Source: Lateolabrax maculatus (taxonomy: Eukaryota; Chordata; Actinopteri; Acropomatiformes; Lateolabracidae). Taken from it: a stretch of DNA of 64,000 nucleotides. The notes below the pieces were generated by a model, which had not been told where the DNA came from, ran no database searches, and was given only the letters and a program-made list of their open reading frames with translations. Location of the stretch: the NCBI GenBank assembly GCA_031216445.1, contig CM062218.1, forward strand, positions 8,081,001 to 8,145,000. Reading direction: 5' to 3'. Made by a program: the position numbers and the translations under genes. This document shows, one piece after another, positions 12,951-25,954 of the stretch (the first letter of the stretch is position 1; each line of letters begins with the position of its first letter).

Positions 12951-15139
12951 TGCTGTGGTCGACCCTGCTGGCGGCTCCTTCGCCTCTCTGCCAGGCAGGC
13001 CTGGGGAGGCTTTGATGTGACAGAGGCAGTCCCTGTGAAGCGCAGGTTTAACACTGTGATGCTGTGGCCGGGATGCAGAGCCTGTCTCCACTAATCCTAT
13101 TTCAATCACTCTCGCAGCCTCTTATCTCTGACTCCGCTGGCCCTCGGCCCTCCCTCCTACTCACAAATCTTTTCCTCGGTCTCGCTCACTCTCTCTCTCT
13201 CTGTCTCGCTCTCTCTCTTACTGTCTCTTCACCATCCTCTTCATTTCTCTGTCCTGTACTGTATCCTTCATTTCTCTCCCTTTGTCTCTCTCTTCCTCCT
13301 CCCTCCTAATAGGAATCCCATGGCAATCATTCTGATGCAATATCGGATCAACCCTAAGAAAAGACGACGCCAGAAATGAAGCCGCCTATAAAAAAAGGAG
13401 GCTCTATGAGCTATTTTTGGCTGATGAAAATGCCCAAATTGTGGTGGATGTAAAACATGTCATTTGTTTGACAGCTGTCTGGGCACTGAAATGCGATAAA
13501 GCTGAAGCTGAGCCGAGAGCTCAGCTCCGTTTTTAAGAGGGCAGCTGCATGCACACGAGTGACATCCCAGTGCTACATTTCTTTCTTTTCTTGCTCTCTT
13601 GCTGGATGAAACGATCCAGGCATATTCCATTTCCGTCATCAGAGCTGGGAAAGTGAAGTGGCTCTTTTCTGTATGTAGGCAGAGAGAGCTGGCCAGAACC
13701 ACAACACGTCACTGTGGTGTTGCTGGTACACAGGAAAGCGCAGCACCGGAAAGGATGGACGGACCACCCAAGTGTGAGACCTTGCCCCTCACCCTTTGGA
13801 CACACTCTCCAGAGGTCTGTGACTGTGTGTGTGTGTGTTATTACACAACACAGCAATGTACTGAACAGTAGGTGGATGTAACCTGAACTAGGATCTAAGA
13901 CCATTCTGCATATAACTGTTGATCTAAGCCTGCAGATGAAGACTTAGTATATGTACCATTTGAGTAAATTGGTCCCAACTCTTTGATGAAATGAAAAGAA
14001 GCAAAAAGAATGAAACACATGCAGACAGGGTTAGGCTTAACTGTGTTCAGCTGTGAGACTGAATTGTATAAAAGCAGAAAACTCTGCTTCAGGCATGTGT
14101 TCAGCACCTTTGGAGCCCCTGTGCAAGGGGGTGGCCGGATGCGAAAAGCACGCAATGGAGAACAATAACTTCAATGTATTACCTTTGTGCTAAATAATTA
14201 GCAGAATGTAGATACTGTAACTGAAAAAGAAAAGGTGGCAAAAGAGTTCTACTCAGCAGGTGCAGCAGACACCCACCATGCAGATTTACTATTTGCTCTG
14301 TGCAGCAAATATTATCCAGAGGGGTTTCATAGGCTTAAGGCATTGTTTTGTAAAAACAAGTGTAATGGATATACCACTGCCCATGTCAATAACACAGAGC
14401 AGCATAGGAATACATTATTTCTATCAATTAATTCAGGTGACAACCTGTACACCAACTTCCTACAAATTACCAACTCTATTAAGCTGATGAAACAATAATA
14501 ATACTAATAATACATCTATAGGACGAGCCAATCTCCAGTCAAGTCTTGTTGAGTAAGACATTGATTGTGTGCAAAAATCCTTGAGCACAGAGTCTGTCCG
14601 CCAGTTTTAGTAAATGGAACAGCTGCAGGCTGAACATCTTGATGACGTCACAGATTATAGCTTGTGTGTTCTTGTTTTCTTGTGTTTAGATTTGGAATAG
14701 GCATTGCCAAGTCACTGTTTTCTAGGCAGTGGTGGGTAGTAAGTAAGTATTTTGTTTACTACAATCATCCGGAAACGTGTTTGCACATATAGTGAAAATT
14801 CCACCTATTCTAGTAACAGTCGTGATAACCTACAATTTTATAAGATGTGTTTTATTTTTAAGTTAAGTCTTTGATGCTAATGCAAGAGACAGGTGTCACT
14901 GTGGCAGACACAGAGAGGAAAGAGCATAAAAAAAAGAAAAAATAGAAACACGACTTCTTTATACTTTTATATCAAAGATAAAAAGGAGAAACAGGATGTA
15001 AGAAAAAGCAAAATATAAAGAGAATGACAGATAAAAATGGAATATCTCAGACAAACAGCACGTACAAAACACTCACAATGATGACACAATCGAGTGAGAT
15101 AGAAAATAAAGAATAAAACAGTGTGTTGTGTGGATTTTG

Positions 15140-15184
15140 CATATATATATATATATATACACATAGATACATACATACATACAT
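15140..15184. repeat. (AT)n-(ATAC)n compound microsatellite
   Basis: An AT run to about 15160 passes into ACATAGATACATACATACAT tetranucleotide repeats. Confidence 0.9.
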
Positions 15185-16837
15185 CTATATATCTATCCAC
15201 GTGTTTATTTTTGTGCACATGCACAGTCACTGAGAATCAGTGGGAATCATCTTGCTGTATAAAAGCAGTGTGTGGCAGCTGCCCTTGACTGTCGTCCCCT
15301 GTGTTATAGTGAGTAACGTGTCTCACAGCTCACACATCTTTTAGGCTCAGACAGAAGTCAGGCCTCCTATCCACCAGGCATCTTTTTGGATAGAACTATT
15401 AAACAGATGATTTTGTGAAATGTTGTCCCTGCTGCAGTTGCTATGCGACTACTGAAAATTTGTTTAGATGTAGCTAACCTTAACCCTTCAAATATATCTA
15501 TACTTTTTTTTTTTCTAATGTTTTGCACTTTGAGTGCTGAAGACACACTGAACTGACAGCAGTGTCAGAGACACACAACAACAAAACTGATGTCAGAATT
15601 TCTGATTTCCAATTGAAATTACTGTATGTATTTCAACTGTTTCAACTTTGAAAATAATAATTTTAAGAGTCTTACTGTGGCATGTAATCAACTACTCTAT
15701 TGATCAAAAATTTAAAAAAAAAAAGGAGGAAATTGAGTAAGAGAGAGAGAAGACAGAGAGACAGACAGATGAATACAATGACAGAGAGACACAGTGATAG
15801 AAATAAACAGAGGAGGGCAAAACTATCCTATTGGACACCTGGCAGGGAGCAGAGCAGCTGTTCACTCCAACATCTCTGTGTCGATATCAGTGACTTCTTC
15901 TCATGACCTCTGAGCCTGTGAGCTGACAGTTTGTGGGTAATGTCCTTTATCTATATCCTATGGTGGAACCGCATGGCGACGATGACAGGTTTTAGCAAAG
16001 TGAGTCCAAAGTCGACATTAAACCCTCTCCTATTTTGTCTGAAGCACAAAACTTGCATGGTGAATGTTTGTTTACAGATTCTATAAATCTTTGCTGTATA
16101 GAAAAGTATTCAATACTTTTGTTGATAATGATGTCTAAATTATAAAATAATTAAAATATAAATATCAAAACATTGTGTTGGCAAGGATGAGCAGCAATAA
16201 ATCAAAAAGCTTCAACAAATTGGATAATTCCTTTTTTGGCTTTAGCACTCTTCTTCTTTTTCTTGGCAGAATTTCATCATGTTTTTTAGGTGCTGGGATT
16301 CCCCTGTGTTTTCTTGGCGGGTTTGTGGTAAACTGGCGAGTGTTTACTTTCAAACCTTTAATGTCTCTAAATGTGGGAAACATCTTGGAGCAGAAATGTA
16401 ATCCAGCCTTAAGAGGTTGTTCTTTCTTAGTTATTTTACTTTAACTAATCTCACAATAATGGGGCAAAAAAAAAAAAAAACACATTGGCAACACTGGAGT
16501 ACATGTAGTACATTTGGGCTTCATGATATAGCAAATATAATCTGGTAAAGAAACAATAACAATCAACATGCAGGTCTAAGTCTATTAATTTCCTACAGAT
16601 TTGAGTGGCTGCAATACCTTGGCCAGTGTTTCATCGCACCCGTCTGCTGAAGTTGGCCATGGTCAGACTCTCTGTGGTCATTAGTTGTCATCAACTATTC
16701 TGATTTAATTTTTTCCGTCTTCCCCTACAGATGTGATTTCTTTTCATGAACATTCATTTTACCTGGCAATTGTGAAATGGATGACAAGTTGATTAGAACC
16801 ATTCAAACTTTCCCAGATCCCTACATAATAGAAATAG

Positions 16838-16905
16838 ATTATAGCTGCAAGCAGCAATACGGCCACCGGGCTCCGGTCAGGCTATTTATAAGGGAAAAGA
16901 AGGTG
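16838..16905 (+). repeat. teleost GCTGCAAGCAGC repeat fragment
   Basis: TATAGCTGCAAGCAGCAATA followed by CGGCCACCGGGCTCCGGTCA closely resembles the opening of a dispersed repeat frequent in teleost genomes. Only this end is recognisable. The class is not known to me. Confidence 0.45.
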
Positions 16906-17915
16906 ATTTAAAAGTCTTAGCAAGTGTTCAGAATTCATTGTTAGAGAGTCAAATTTAAAACAATTCATCTTCACATTAAGGGATTTTCAATAAAGCAAAG
17001 TTTTAAAATTCTGATAGCCATAGAGCCTCCATCCATCAGGTAAATTGTTCCCACAAATGTAGTGTGTGTGACTTACTCTAAGATGAGACTGGATCAGTCT
17101 GCTAAGTCTGGTCCATTTGTATTCCTTTGATTTTTATTCCATGTATGTCTTGCTGTGTAACTTTCTCATGAATAATACATTATTAATAATTTTTTTATTA
17201 TTAAATTAATATAAAACTCAGATTTTAGCCAAATTTATACATTTTATAAATGGAATGTATCAGTCACCACACTTTGTCTGCCTGATCTTCTGTGTAAAAG
17301 TAATTTCACATGTCATCAACCAAAGTGAGAACACAGGTCAAAATAACACGAGTGCACGCCAATGCTGAAACTCTGGTATAAAGCCAGCAGTGCTCCAAAC
17401 AAAAAATAGCTTTGTGTGTTCTCAAAGGCTGTCCAACTGTTTCCAAATGTAGCACTGTGATGACATGCCAGCTCATGTACTGCAACTAAAAGTCTGTTTG
17501 TTTTCTAAATAAAGGCAATTTTACAGAGCTGCAGGCACAACCACCTTTGGAGATCAACAGCATGGTTTAGATTAGATATTGATATATCTATCTATATATG
17601 TTTCAGCATGAAGTTCAAAATTGTTTTTTTAATGTATATATACTGTGAAACACAACCAATCACACAACATTTTTGACATTTTGATTGTGTGTGCGTGTGT
17701 GTCTGACTTTTTCTTGGCTGAGAACAGTGACTTCCTGGGGTCTCCGCTGGTTACCTGGCAACCTCACAGTGACAACAACGCTCCAGGAAGTTTCTGCTGA
17801 GCTGCTGATCAGCCAAGGAAAAGTCCCCCTGTAAAATTGCAACTTCTTCTTTGGTTTTTGTACGGGTTAAAAAGACAAGCTACAGTATAAAATGGTAATC
17901 TGCGAGCTGTAGAGG

Positions 17916-18030
17916 CAGTGTTGCCAACCAGGCGACTTTCTTGATGTTTCAGACCCTCTTAGAGACTTTATTTAAAAAAAAGTAAAAAAAAACTACCGAC
18001 AAATTTAGCGACTCAGACCGTCGGGGAAAA
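17916..18030 (+). repeat. GTGTTGCCAAC-type dispersed repeat fragment
   Basis: GTGTTGCCAACCAGGCGACT at 17919 and the later AATTTAGCGACTCAGAC resemble a fish interspersed repeat with paired GCGACT motifs. The copy is interrupted by A-rich runs. Confidence 0.4.
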
Positions 18031-18430
18031 AGGCGAGAATTATATTAAAATATATTATATTGTAATTCATTCCCCTGCCAGCTGCTCAGAGTAGGTCTAC
18101 GGCTCTTCTGCCAACAGTGCCGGGGTCTCACCCTCTCCTTTGCGCCGTGTGCAGGCTGTCAGTAGGTGTGGCGTGTAGGCCAGGCAGGCAGGAGGACGCC
18201 ACTCCCAGCAGGAGAGGGAGTTCAATAATTGCAGTGAGTTTCTATGGTTACGTTGACGCTCTGTTGAATCTAATTCAGTGAAGTTGTAAAATGCTTTCAT
18301 TTCTGTCAGACTATAATAAAGAATATAACTTCAATCAATCAGTCAAGATTTATTTTAATGGCTTCTCTCTCACTCTTCCTGGTAGGCAGATCATTTTTTC
18401 CTTCAGACAGCTGGCCGCTTCCCGCTGTCC

Positions 18431-18550
18431 CCCAGACTTTATGTTATGTTAAGCTAAACTAGGTGGATTCTGGCTGCAGCTTCATATTTGATGAACAGAT
18501 ATGAGAGAAGTATCACTTTCTCATCTAACTCTTTCCCAAAATGCCAACTG
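18431..18550 (+). repeat. dispersed percomorph repeat remnant (AGCTTCATATTT family)
   Basis: The order CCCAGACTTTATGTTATGTT, AAGCTAAACTAG, GCTGCAGCTTCATATTTGA, CAGATATGAGAGAAGTATCA, TCTCATCTAACTCTTTCCC and AAAATGCC is the inverse form of an interspersed repeat I recognise from many percomorph genomes. The transposon class is unknown to me. No terminal inverted repeats or target duplication could be made out. Confidence 0.7.
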
Positions 18551-19067
18551 TCTCAATAGAGACTATTAACATGTCTCTATCCCAGTGTCACCTCCAGGGG
18601 ATGTATGTGGGTTTCCTGGAGAAGATGTAAACTTCTGTGCCCTGTTCGCTCGACTTTGTCACCCATTTTGACTCTAACCAGCAGACTGAGGATGTCTTCG
18701 CCAACCAAGAATCTGTGTGGCACAGAAATAACATCCATTTTTTTATGTTTTCTTATTCTTGTTGTTTCTTTGTTCATTTATTTATTGATTTATTGTTTTG
18801 TTTTTGTTTAATATTGTAACTCTTAAACTTGACATTTACTAAAAATAAATTATTTCAAAGATGAGTGATGGCATTTTATTCTGAATAAAGCATCTGTAAA
18901 ATCCAATCATCAGCCCCGGGCATAAGGATATTGGATTTTGTATAAGATGTACAGGGAGAGAAATTTGAGAGGATAAGACAACTGAAGCAGGAAATATGTT
19001 CACCACAGAGACAGGATGCCCAAAAAGTGCTTCGGACTGAGCCTGGGAAAGTTAACTATAGACTGGT

Positions 19068-19096
19068 AGTGTGTGTGTGTGTGTGTGTGTGTGTGT
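19068..19096. repeat. (GT)n microsatellite
   Basis: About 14 uninterrupted GT units in intron 2. Confidence 0.95.
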
Positions 19097-19590
19097 TAAC
19101 CCGAGAGTTTGAATCAAGGAAAGAGCAACAGTAAGCAACAGCAGGAAGCATTAGCCTGTTGTTCTGAGAGTAGCTAGTTACATTTTCTCTTTTTTCAAGC
19201 ACACACACTATTTTTCTTCAGAGCCAGCCTTGCAGAATAGCCCTTGTTTGTTTGGAAGTGTCCAACCTGTCAAACCCACATGCCATGCACTGCTGTCTGA
19301 CACGCACAAATGAACACATCTCATCTGTGCTGCTTCTGCTTTCTAGATACTGCTTCAGCTGAAAGGGAGAGTCAGTAGAGGGAAATGGGGATAAAAGAGG
19401 GGAGAGGAAGGAGGGAAGGATAGAGAGTTAAAGCCAGAGAGTCCAGGGATCTCAGGTTTTGTCCCTCACGTCAATCAGTCTTGTTGTACCAGAGACTCCG
19501 CTGCCGCTTCTGTTGGAGCTTAAAAACTGTCTTCCGCTGTACGGCTGGAGTCAGATAAAATGCAAAGCACAGTGGTTGGGGTTGGGGGAT

Positions 19591-19606
19591 GGGGGGGGGG
19601 GGGGGG
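19591..19606. repeat. 16-base poly-G run
   Basis: Uninterrupted G on the plus strand, inside a wider G-rich patch (19577-19606). The transcribed strand of rbms3 would carry C here. Such runs are unstable and sequence poorly, so the length is uncertain. Confidence 0.9.
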
Positions 19607-20189
19607 CAGAAGATTGTTGCACGGACCAGCATGGTACAGCGATGACTGGATTGGTTGCTATGGTTTTGGTATTAGTTCCCTGGAGGAAAGAGGGAAGTGA
19701 AATGCAGGCAAAAACCCAGAAACTTCACTGTTTTGAAATGACTGTTTGTAGATGTTATGCTCCCAAATTCATTCTAAATAAGCACCTGATAAACTAAAAA
19801 TCCTATTCAAGAAAATAATTGTTGGAGCATTAACTGTTAACAGAGTCAACTTCAGTGCAAAAGTGGAAAGGGAAGCTCTTTCAGCCTCTAAATGGACAAA
19901 CTGTCTACATGCCATGTATACAGTAATGGGGGGATAAATAATTCAAAAAACCAGCCTAAGGCCAAATCAGCTTTCCGCTCACCCTCGCTCTAAAATCGAT
20001 GTTTGGGCAGGAAAAAGGCGTTGCATTTTAGTCAGTTTTGCCCAGCCAATGAAATGACTATGTCAATTCTGCTGGAGCAGAGAGGTGGAGAGATTAACAT
20101 GATGGGAAGGTGCGAGAGAGCAGATGAGGGAGAAAAGAAAGCGAGAGCACATGGGGAGAGAAGAGAGTGCCACAGAGGATAACGGTGAG

Positions 20190-20193
<4 letters not shown>

Positions 20194-20221
<28 letters not shown>
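20194..20221. repeat. (AG)n microsatellite
   Basis: Pure AG array within a wider purine-rich stretch (20080-20280). Confidence 0.95.
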
Positions 20222-21696
20222 AGTGGAGAGAGGTGAGTGAAACAGAAAGGGGGATAGTGAGAGAGTGAGAAAGGCGTTCACACATAGAAAAAGTGGCTGA
20301 GGAGAGTTCTGGTTCCAGGAATAGCAGATGCTTTAACTCAGTGTGAAGCTGTAGCTGCTGGAGTAGTTTAGTTTGGGCATTCTTGTGGCTGTCTCGCTAC
20401 TTTTCAGAGGTTAAACACCACTATCTCTTTATGCCCTGGGTGATGAGCAACTTGACCCTGCATGGTTGACAGGTGAAGAGACATATTAAGAAAAACAGAC
20501 ACAAAGGACTGAGAGAGAAAAACTCAACACGCAGTTTGTATTATTAGATACTGGATTTTTTTAGGCTGACACCAATATAGATCATTTAAAAATCAGATAA
20601 GCATACATTGGCTGATATTCTTTTTAAACATAATTATAAAACATGAAGAAATATTTTTGTTACTATTTGCAGCTTAACACCATGCTGTAAAGCAGTGTTT
20701 GATTATCCTCCGCTGAAAGTTTCTATGTGACCTGGGTGTGGTCAGAGGTGTCCTCTGTTGCACTTATGCCATATGTCATAGTGTACCAACACACCCTTGA
20801 GTACAATTCTACATCACTGCAGCGAGGTGGGAAGTTAATCCAGTGTCAGCAGTCAACAGGAATCAACAAACAGTCAACTTCAATGGTAGTCGGTGGTTAA
20901 TATGATGAACATTCAATGTTTTTTGTATTGCAATTTCGTTGTTGCTCAATGGCGTACATACATAAGGCAATGACAAATATGTTTGTGATGAGCTAAAATG
21001 GACAGATAACACTTTCCGATGTTTCTTTTTGGCTCTAGTGCAGTTACTGGTGGAAGGGGTGACAGGAAGTTGCTCACTCTTCTCCCCTCTGTCAGTTTTG
21101 GGAAACAGAGCCATAGGACAGGCCGGCTCTGATAGCTGGGCAGCTAATATCAACACTGGACCTCAGAGAGTCATTAGGGATAATGTAGCGCTGCCCGGGC
21201 CTCTGCTCGATAAAAACAGGTGGTCCCAGGGTCACCCCTCCCTTCTCTTCCCCTCACCTCCTCTACTTAGCATACCTTATGGCCCTCTCCCTCCTGTCCT
21301 CTCCCCTCACTCTCCAGCTCCCCCTCCAACATTCCCTCAGCACACACGGGAAAGGTTATTTGGACAATTGGTGGTGATTAGCTCTTGATTTGGCTCCCCC
21401 TGTACGTTTGATCAGGCCGTGGCACGGAGGTGAACGCCTGTGCAACTGAGGGGCGCAGCTGTGGCTCGGCCATGACTGAAATTGGGTGAGGAGAACCAGA
21501 AGGAGAAGGAGGGGAAGGGAGGAAGCAGATGAGAATGAGGCAGGGTTGAAGAGGGAGAAGAGGAGGGGTAAGGAATTGGGGGTTTAGGGACCTCTGGGGT
21601 CCTTTGCTTTCTTGGCAGTTTGAGTTATGGATTCGGGCTGCTGGCAGAGAAAATGTGAACTGCTTTGTCCCTGTTATTCCAGGTGTGGGCCCTCGT

Positions 21697-21720
21697 AAAA
21701 AAAAAAAAAAAAAAAAAAAA
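21697..21720. repeat. 24-base poly-A run
   Basis: Uninterrupted A on the plus strand. No retroposon body is recognisable on its 5' side, so it is not assigned to a SINE or processed pseudogene. Confidence 0.9.
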
Positions 21721-22009
21721 TCCCTCTCGTTCCTTCCTTTCAACCTTTCTTCCAACAACCTGCTTCCATCCTCTCTGTGCCTCTCCTGGGTGGTGGATTT
21801 GAAAATGTGGGTGCTGCCTAATAGCTGGCTGGTGAATTGGGTTATAAAGTCAGTTCAAAAGTGTTTGGATGTGCTGGCTGCGCCGATCTTTGGGTTGGAT
21901 GGGGTTGGAGCTGGGCTTAGGGTTGGCCCAGTGCCTCAACCTGGCTGGTTAGGCCAAGGAATTTTTCCCACAGTAACCAGTAACGGCTGTTCTATCTACC
22001 CCTTCATCC

Positions 22010-22038
22010 CTCCCTCCATCCATCCATCCATCCATCCA
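22010..22038. repeat. (CATC)n tetranucleotide repeat
   Basis: CTCCATC followed by CATC repeats, six to seven units. Confidence 0.9.
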
Positions 22039-24049
22039 CTCATACAGCCAGCCAGGCAAGTATGAAGGCCTCTCACTATCTGGGTGTATAGCCAGCAAAT
22101 CCCCACTCCACTCCTTTGGCCTCTCCTCTACGCCCATATATCAGGCTGACGGCTGCAGAGAACCCGACAACCAGCCAGCTGAATAAAACAGAGATTAAGC
22201 ACCCACCCGAATCCATTTAATTACTCGTTCAACAGCTCTCGGCATGTAACTCCGACCGCTGTGAGAACTTTGGTGTTCTTCAATCTTTACTTTTGCTCCC
22301 AATCATCACATGGAGGTTGAAGAAGGTGGCTGGTCACAAAGAAATCTTGGCCTTGGTAATTCAAATAATCGCATATTTTGTTGTTGTTAACTGCATGTTT
22401 GTGCGTCTGCAATTTAAGGCTTGGTTACTATGGTGAGTAAGGCTTGGGGTGGAAGCCAGTTGAACCAGTCAGTATTAACAATGACATGACATTACATCCG
22501 TAGACATCTGTAGATACAGAGCTTCTTCAAGTATAGTCAGCATTTAAAAGTCAGCATCACCAAACAGAAAAACAAATATTGGCTCTTACACCAATATTGT
22601 CACTATATAGATCAAGCACAACATCCTGCTGCTAACGGGCTGATCTATCCTTAACCCTCCCATTGCACACTAGTGTGGCACATGGCTGCATTCTATGAGA
22701 TATACAGTAATAATTTTGCAGTACTGTATATACATTTTTACAGTATTGTCTTCAGTGGTAGGGACATATCTTTTAAATCAGTAATCAGTAAATTACAGAA
22801 TGATAAAATAATATAGAATAAACACTGACCTGAACTGTGCAAAGGAATTTGATGTATTTGTTTAAATCTAGAAATTCAGACTTCTGCGTTTTCTATATTT
22901 CAAGTGAAAACTGTGAACTTTGGGAGGTTGTGAGGCCCTGATGAGGGTTACTAAAAATGTGACAGGTTCTTGGCAACAAAATATAAAAGTTCACAAGGAC
23001 GGGGTTACAACCACAGTAGACGCTTTTATGCATTTATTTTTCTGGCATCTCTCAGGCAGTGTGCAACAGCCTCCAATCAGCAGCTATGATATGGCCGGTT
23101 GTCAAGAATGCATCAGTTTGGCGACTGCATGTTTTCTTTTGAGATAGTGGTGAATCAGGGCGGCAAGAGTTGCTTTTCAATGTGTGTAACACAACAAGCC
23201 CAGGCCCAAGAATCAGCTTTGATTCGTCTCACTGCCAGCACTCACAAGGATCCGTGCAAAAGTATGCGCACATAAACACATTCATGTACACAGTGAGGCT
23301 TGAGGGAGCAGACCGGCCCGTGATACTCGCGAGGAAAAAATCACTAAGCTAGCTAATGTGACTAAATATCCCCCAGTTTTGCATTTTTCTAAAAATACAG
23401 TGCCACATTTAGTGAGGATTTATGTTTAACACGGCCCTCAGCCCCATCAGGGGGAGCTGACGGGGCTGAGGGCCAGGAGAAGAGGCACTGGGTGCTGGAG
23501 GGGGACTGAGCATCTGGGGAAAAACCAGAGGGGGACCCAGGGTGCTGCAGACTGCAGAACAGTCGCATGACCTTTTCTAGAATGCTAACACCCGCCTGCC
23601 ACTGAAACACGGCCTGGCTAATTAAAGTTTCAGTGGCATTGGATTTTCCCTGGCACAGCACACCTCGGGCAACCTTGGGGGCTCAAACGCAGGCGATACA
23701 CACAGAGGCGAGGATGGGAGATACGAGAAGAGAAAGAGGAGCTGTGGAAACAGTTGAACAAGAGGACAGCCACTAGAGGACAGCAAGGCAGATCCAAGCA
23801 ATAACAGACAAAGTCAGTAGCTTTCCAAAACACACAGGAGAAAAGCTATATATTAGGATGCAAATCTACAGTCGCAAACATGCACACTACTAGGGGTATT
23901 TTACATAAGCTCCGACATGGTTTGCCCTTCCAAATAGTTACGCTCAAAATATTCAAGATCATATGGAATTAGAAATGAAATTGAAACTGTCCAACTCTGT
24001 ACAACTGGGTGAATGCAAGAGCTAAGCGAGAGATATGCAATGTCAAAAT

Positions 24050-24350
24050 GCTGAGTGCTTTTCCAAATCTTATCGGCCCGCCTCTCAGGCTAATGGAATT
24101 TTGATGGGTCAGTATCAAGAATAAATGCATGACTTATGACACGGCTACCGGGAGCATTACCAAATATACTGGACAGCATGTTCCCGTCTCCAAAGGATCA
24201 TTGAATAATTGGCCGCGTTTGACCAGGACATTTCTGGAAATATGGCCAAGAAAAGGTTATGCAACCAGACAGACTCGTTCATGGCCTGTATTTCACAATC
24301 TGCTGGCCTTGTCTCCATTAATGATCTTGACCCCCTTTTCACCATTTTAG
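24050..24350. other. candidate conserved non-coding block (unverified)
   Basis: Unique sequence with CATTGAATAATTGG, CCATTAATGATC and few low-complexity runs. ORFs of 60-75 codons overlap on both strands, but none resembles a protein or has good splice sites that I could identify. Confidence 0.25.
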
Positions 24351-25793
24351 AAGTGAAAGGACCTAATGGAGCCGAACAAAGCTGCTTGTGTGTGTCTGTG
24401 TGTGTGTGTGAGTGTGTGTGTAAGTGTGTGTGAGAGACAGAGACACAGAGAGAAAGAAAGCCCCCGTGACTGTTTGTTACAGCTTGATGAGGTCTTGGTC
24501 TGTGATTCCTGGGGGAGGTGGTCCAATCTAAGCTTTATTAGCCTTATTGAGCTGTGTGCAGGCAGGTAGGTGTGTGTGTGTATGTGTGTGTGTTTTCTCT
24601 ATCAAGAACATTTGGCAGAGCTTTATGAGTACCTTTGTGTGTGTCCCTAAAATACACTCAGTTGGTAGCAGTTTAATGAGGTGTGCAGTGTATTGTACAT
24701 GGACCTTTTTTCATGCCTGTAATTTTCTTTTCAGGGTTTCAGGGTGAACTTTTTAGTTTGATCAGTTTGGCATTTAAGAGCTTTAATATGTAATTTGTGG
24801 CCATATAGCAATTCCTGTCTACCAAGATTAGTGTGGAAGCTAAGTATGTGTCTAAGTATGTAGCAGCCTGTTATTTACCTTAAATAGTTTACAATATTTT
24901 ATCACAAATATATACAGATGCATTAACATATTAATGAGGGCTTGAATACAGAGTTGTACTCCATGATTTTTTGTTTCAAAAGAGGAAAGGTAGAGCAGTT
25001 GTTTGGTGTAATTAAGCATGTGACTGATTATCCAACTACAGACAGAGAGTAAAAATGAGCCAGCTTCGGGCTGGAGAGCTGACTACAACTAGTGGCCAGG
25101 TGGACCCGCTTTGACTGACATTTGACTTGGCTGTTAACTTCATGGTTTGATGTCCATGAGCTACAGCTACTGAAAATTCTTCAATGTTTCCAAACGAAAA
25201 TTGGTTTTCCATCTTGTCTAAGTACAACATCCTCTATACAAAATGTCTCGTGTCTCCGGCCTGTCAGCTATTCATTAAGTTAGTTACTGAAAAATGATCT
25301 TGTCAGGGTAATCACCCTATTCGACATAACTGGACTATGGGACAAGTACATAAAAATTTGAAACATCTTTATCATTTTCAAATTGAAATATTGTTTCCGT
25401 TAAATGCTTTTAAAGATGACAGTTTAAATTATTACCACTCAGAATGGATTAGGCTTTTCACCCATAATATATACAATATCAACTTTCCAACGGAGGAAAA
25501 ATGACAAAATAATTAGTTTCTTAAAAAGTTTACATTAGCATGGAATATATGGAGATATTAATATGGAAACATCAAGATTCCACATTAAATAAATTAAAGT
25601 GAATGACATTTATGTAGGTTATAGTAACATAATGAGCTTGGAGATGGAGAAATAAATAAAGGCATACTGTACACCATGTACTAAATGTATATAGCCACGA
25701 GAAGCACATCACGGCCAAGTACACGCCATAGTGGCATTGGCAAGAGTGACAGAGGAACCTCTGTGTTTAACTGTAATTGTTCCCAGTACTCAC

Positions 25794-25951
25794 GGTTGGC
25801 AGAGTTTGATGAGGTCCTGGTCGGTGGTCCCGGGGGGCAGGCCTCGGATATACAGGTTGGTCTTACTCAGCTGCTCTGCCCCTCCCTGGCTGCAGCTGTT
25901 GGTGCTAGGGCTGGGGGGAGCCATGGGATGAGGGGGTGGAGCATAGGGCTG
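25794..25951 (-). CDS. rbms3: rbms3 coding exon 2 (Pro-rich linker and start of RRM1)
   Basis: This 158-nt exon encodes residues 26-77 and two bases of codon 78. It starts with QPYAPPPHPMAPPSPSTN, the proline/serine linker typical of RBMS proteins, runs through a short SCSQGGAEQ stretch, and enters RRM1 at LSKTNLYIRGLP. LYIRGL (residues 58-63) is the RNP-2 motif that contacts RNA. The following LPPGTTDQDLIKLCQ has Gly and Ile where RBMS1 has His and Val, so RBMS3 is the best paralog. The acceptor has a clear pyrimidine tract ending TTTTCCCAG (AG at 25953-25952). The donor is CC|GTGAGT (GT at 25793-25792). The exon enters in phase 0, matching exon 1, and leaves with two bases of a Pro codon that exon 3 completes. 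A second AG at 25950-25949 makes the acceptor a NAGNAG pair. I see no frameshift or stop. Confidence 0.97.
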
Positions 25952-25954
25952 CTG
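25949..25954 (-). other. rbms3: tandem NAGNAG splice acceptor at exon 2
   Basis: The intron 1 acceptor reads CAGCAG followed by CCC. Splicing at the first AG keeps Gln26; splicing at the second removes just that codon and keeps the frame. Vertebrate RBMS3 and RBMS1 have Gln at this place, so the upstream site is likely the main one. NAGNAG acceptors are a known source of single-residue isoforms. Confidence 0.6.

Larger units (their letters stand above)
9816..25793 (-). other. rbms3: rbms3 intron 2 (16.0 kb)
   Basis: This GT-AG intron splits codon 78 after its second base. It contains (CA)n and (TG)n arrays, a poly-G run at 19.6 kb, a 24-base poly-A at 21.7 kb, an (AT)n/(ATAC)n compound near 15.15 kb, a self-complementary compound microsatellite at 12.2 kb, and dispersed-repeat remnants near 11.0, 16.85, 17.95 and 18.5 kb. 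The pyrimidine-rich patch at 13180-13310 and the GA array at 20.2 kb are low-complexity. I found no other exon or RNA gene. Confidence 0.9.

Noticed and set aside
14727..14765. CAGTGGTGGGTAGTAAGTAA as a DNA-transposon end
   Set aside because: It resembles a common teleost transposon terminus, but the match is short and I found no matching end or target duplication.
21604..22065. 153-codon plus-strand ORF
   Set aside because: It runs through a 24-base poly-A (poly-Lys) and the CATC repeat, so it is a low-complexity artefact.
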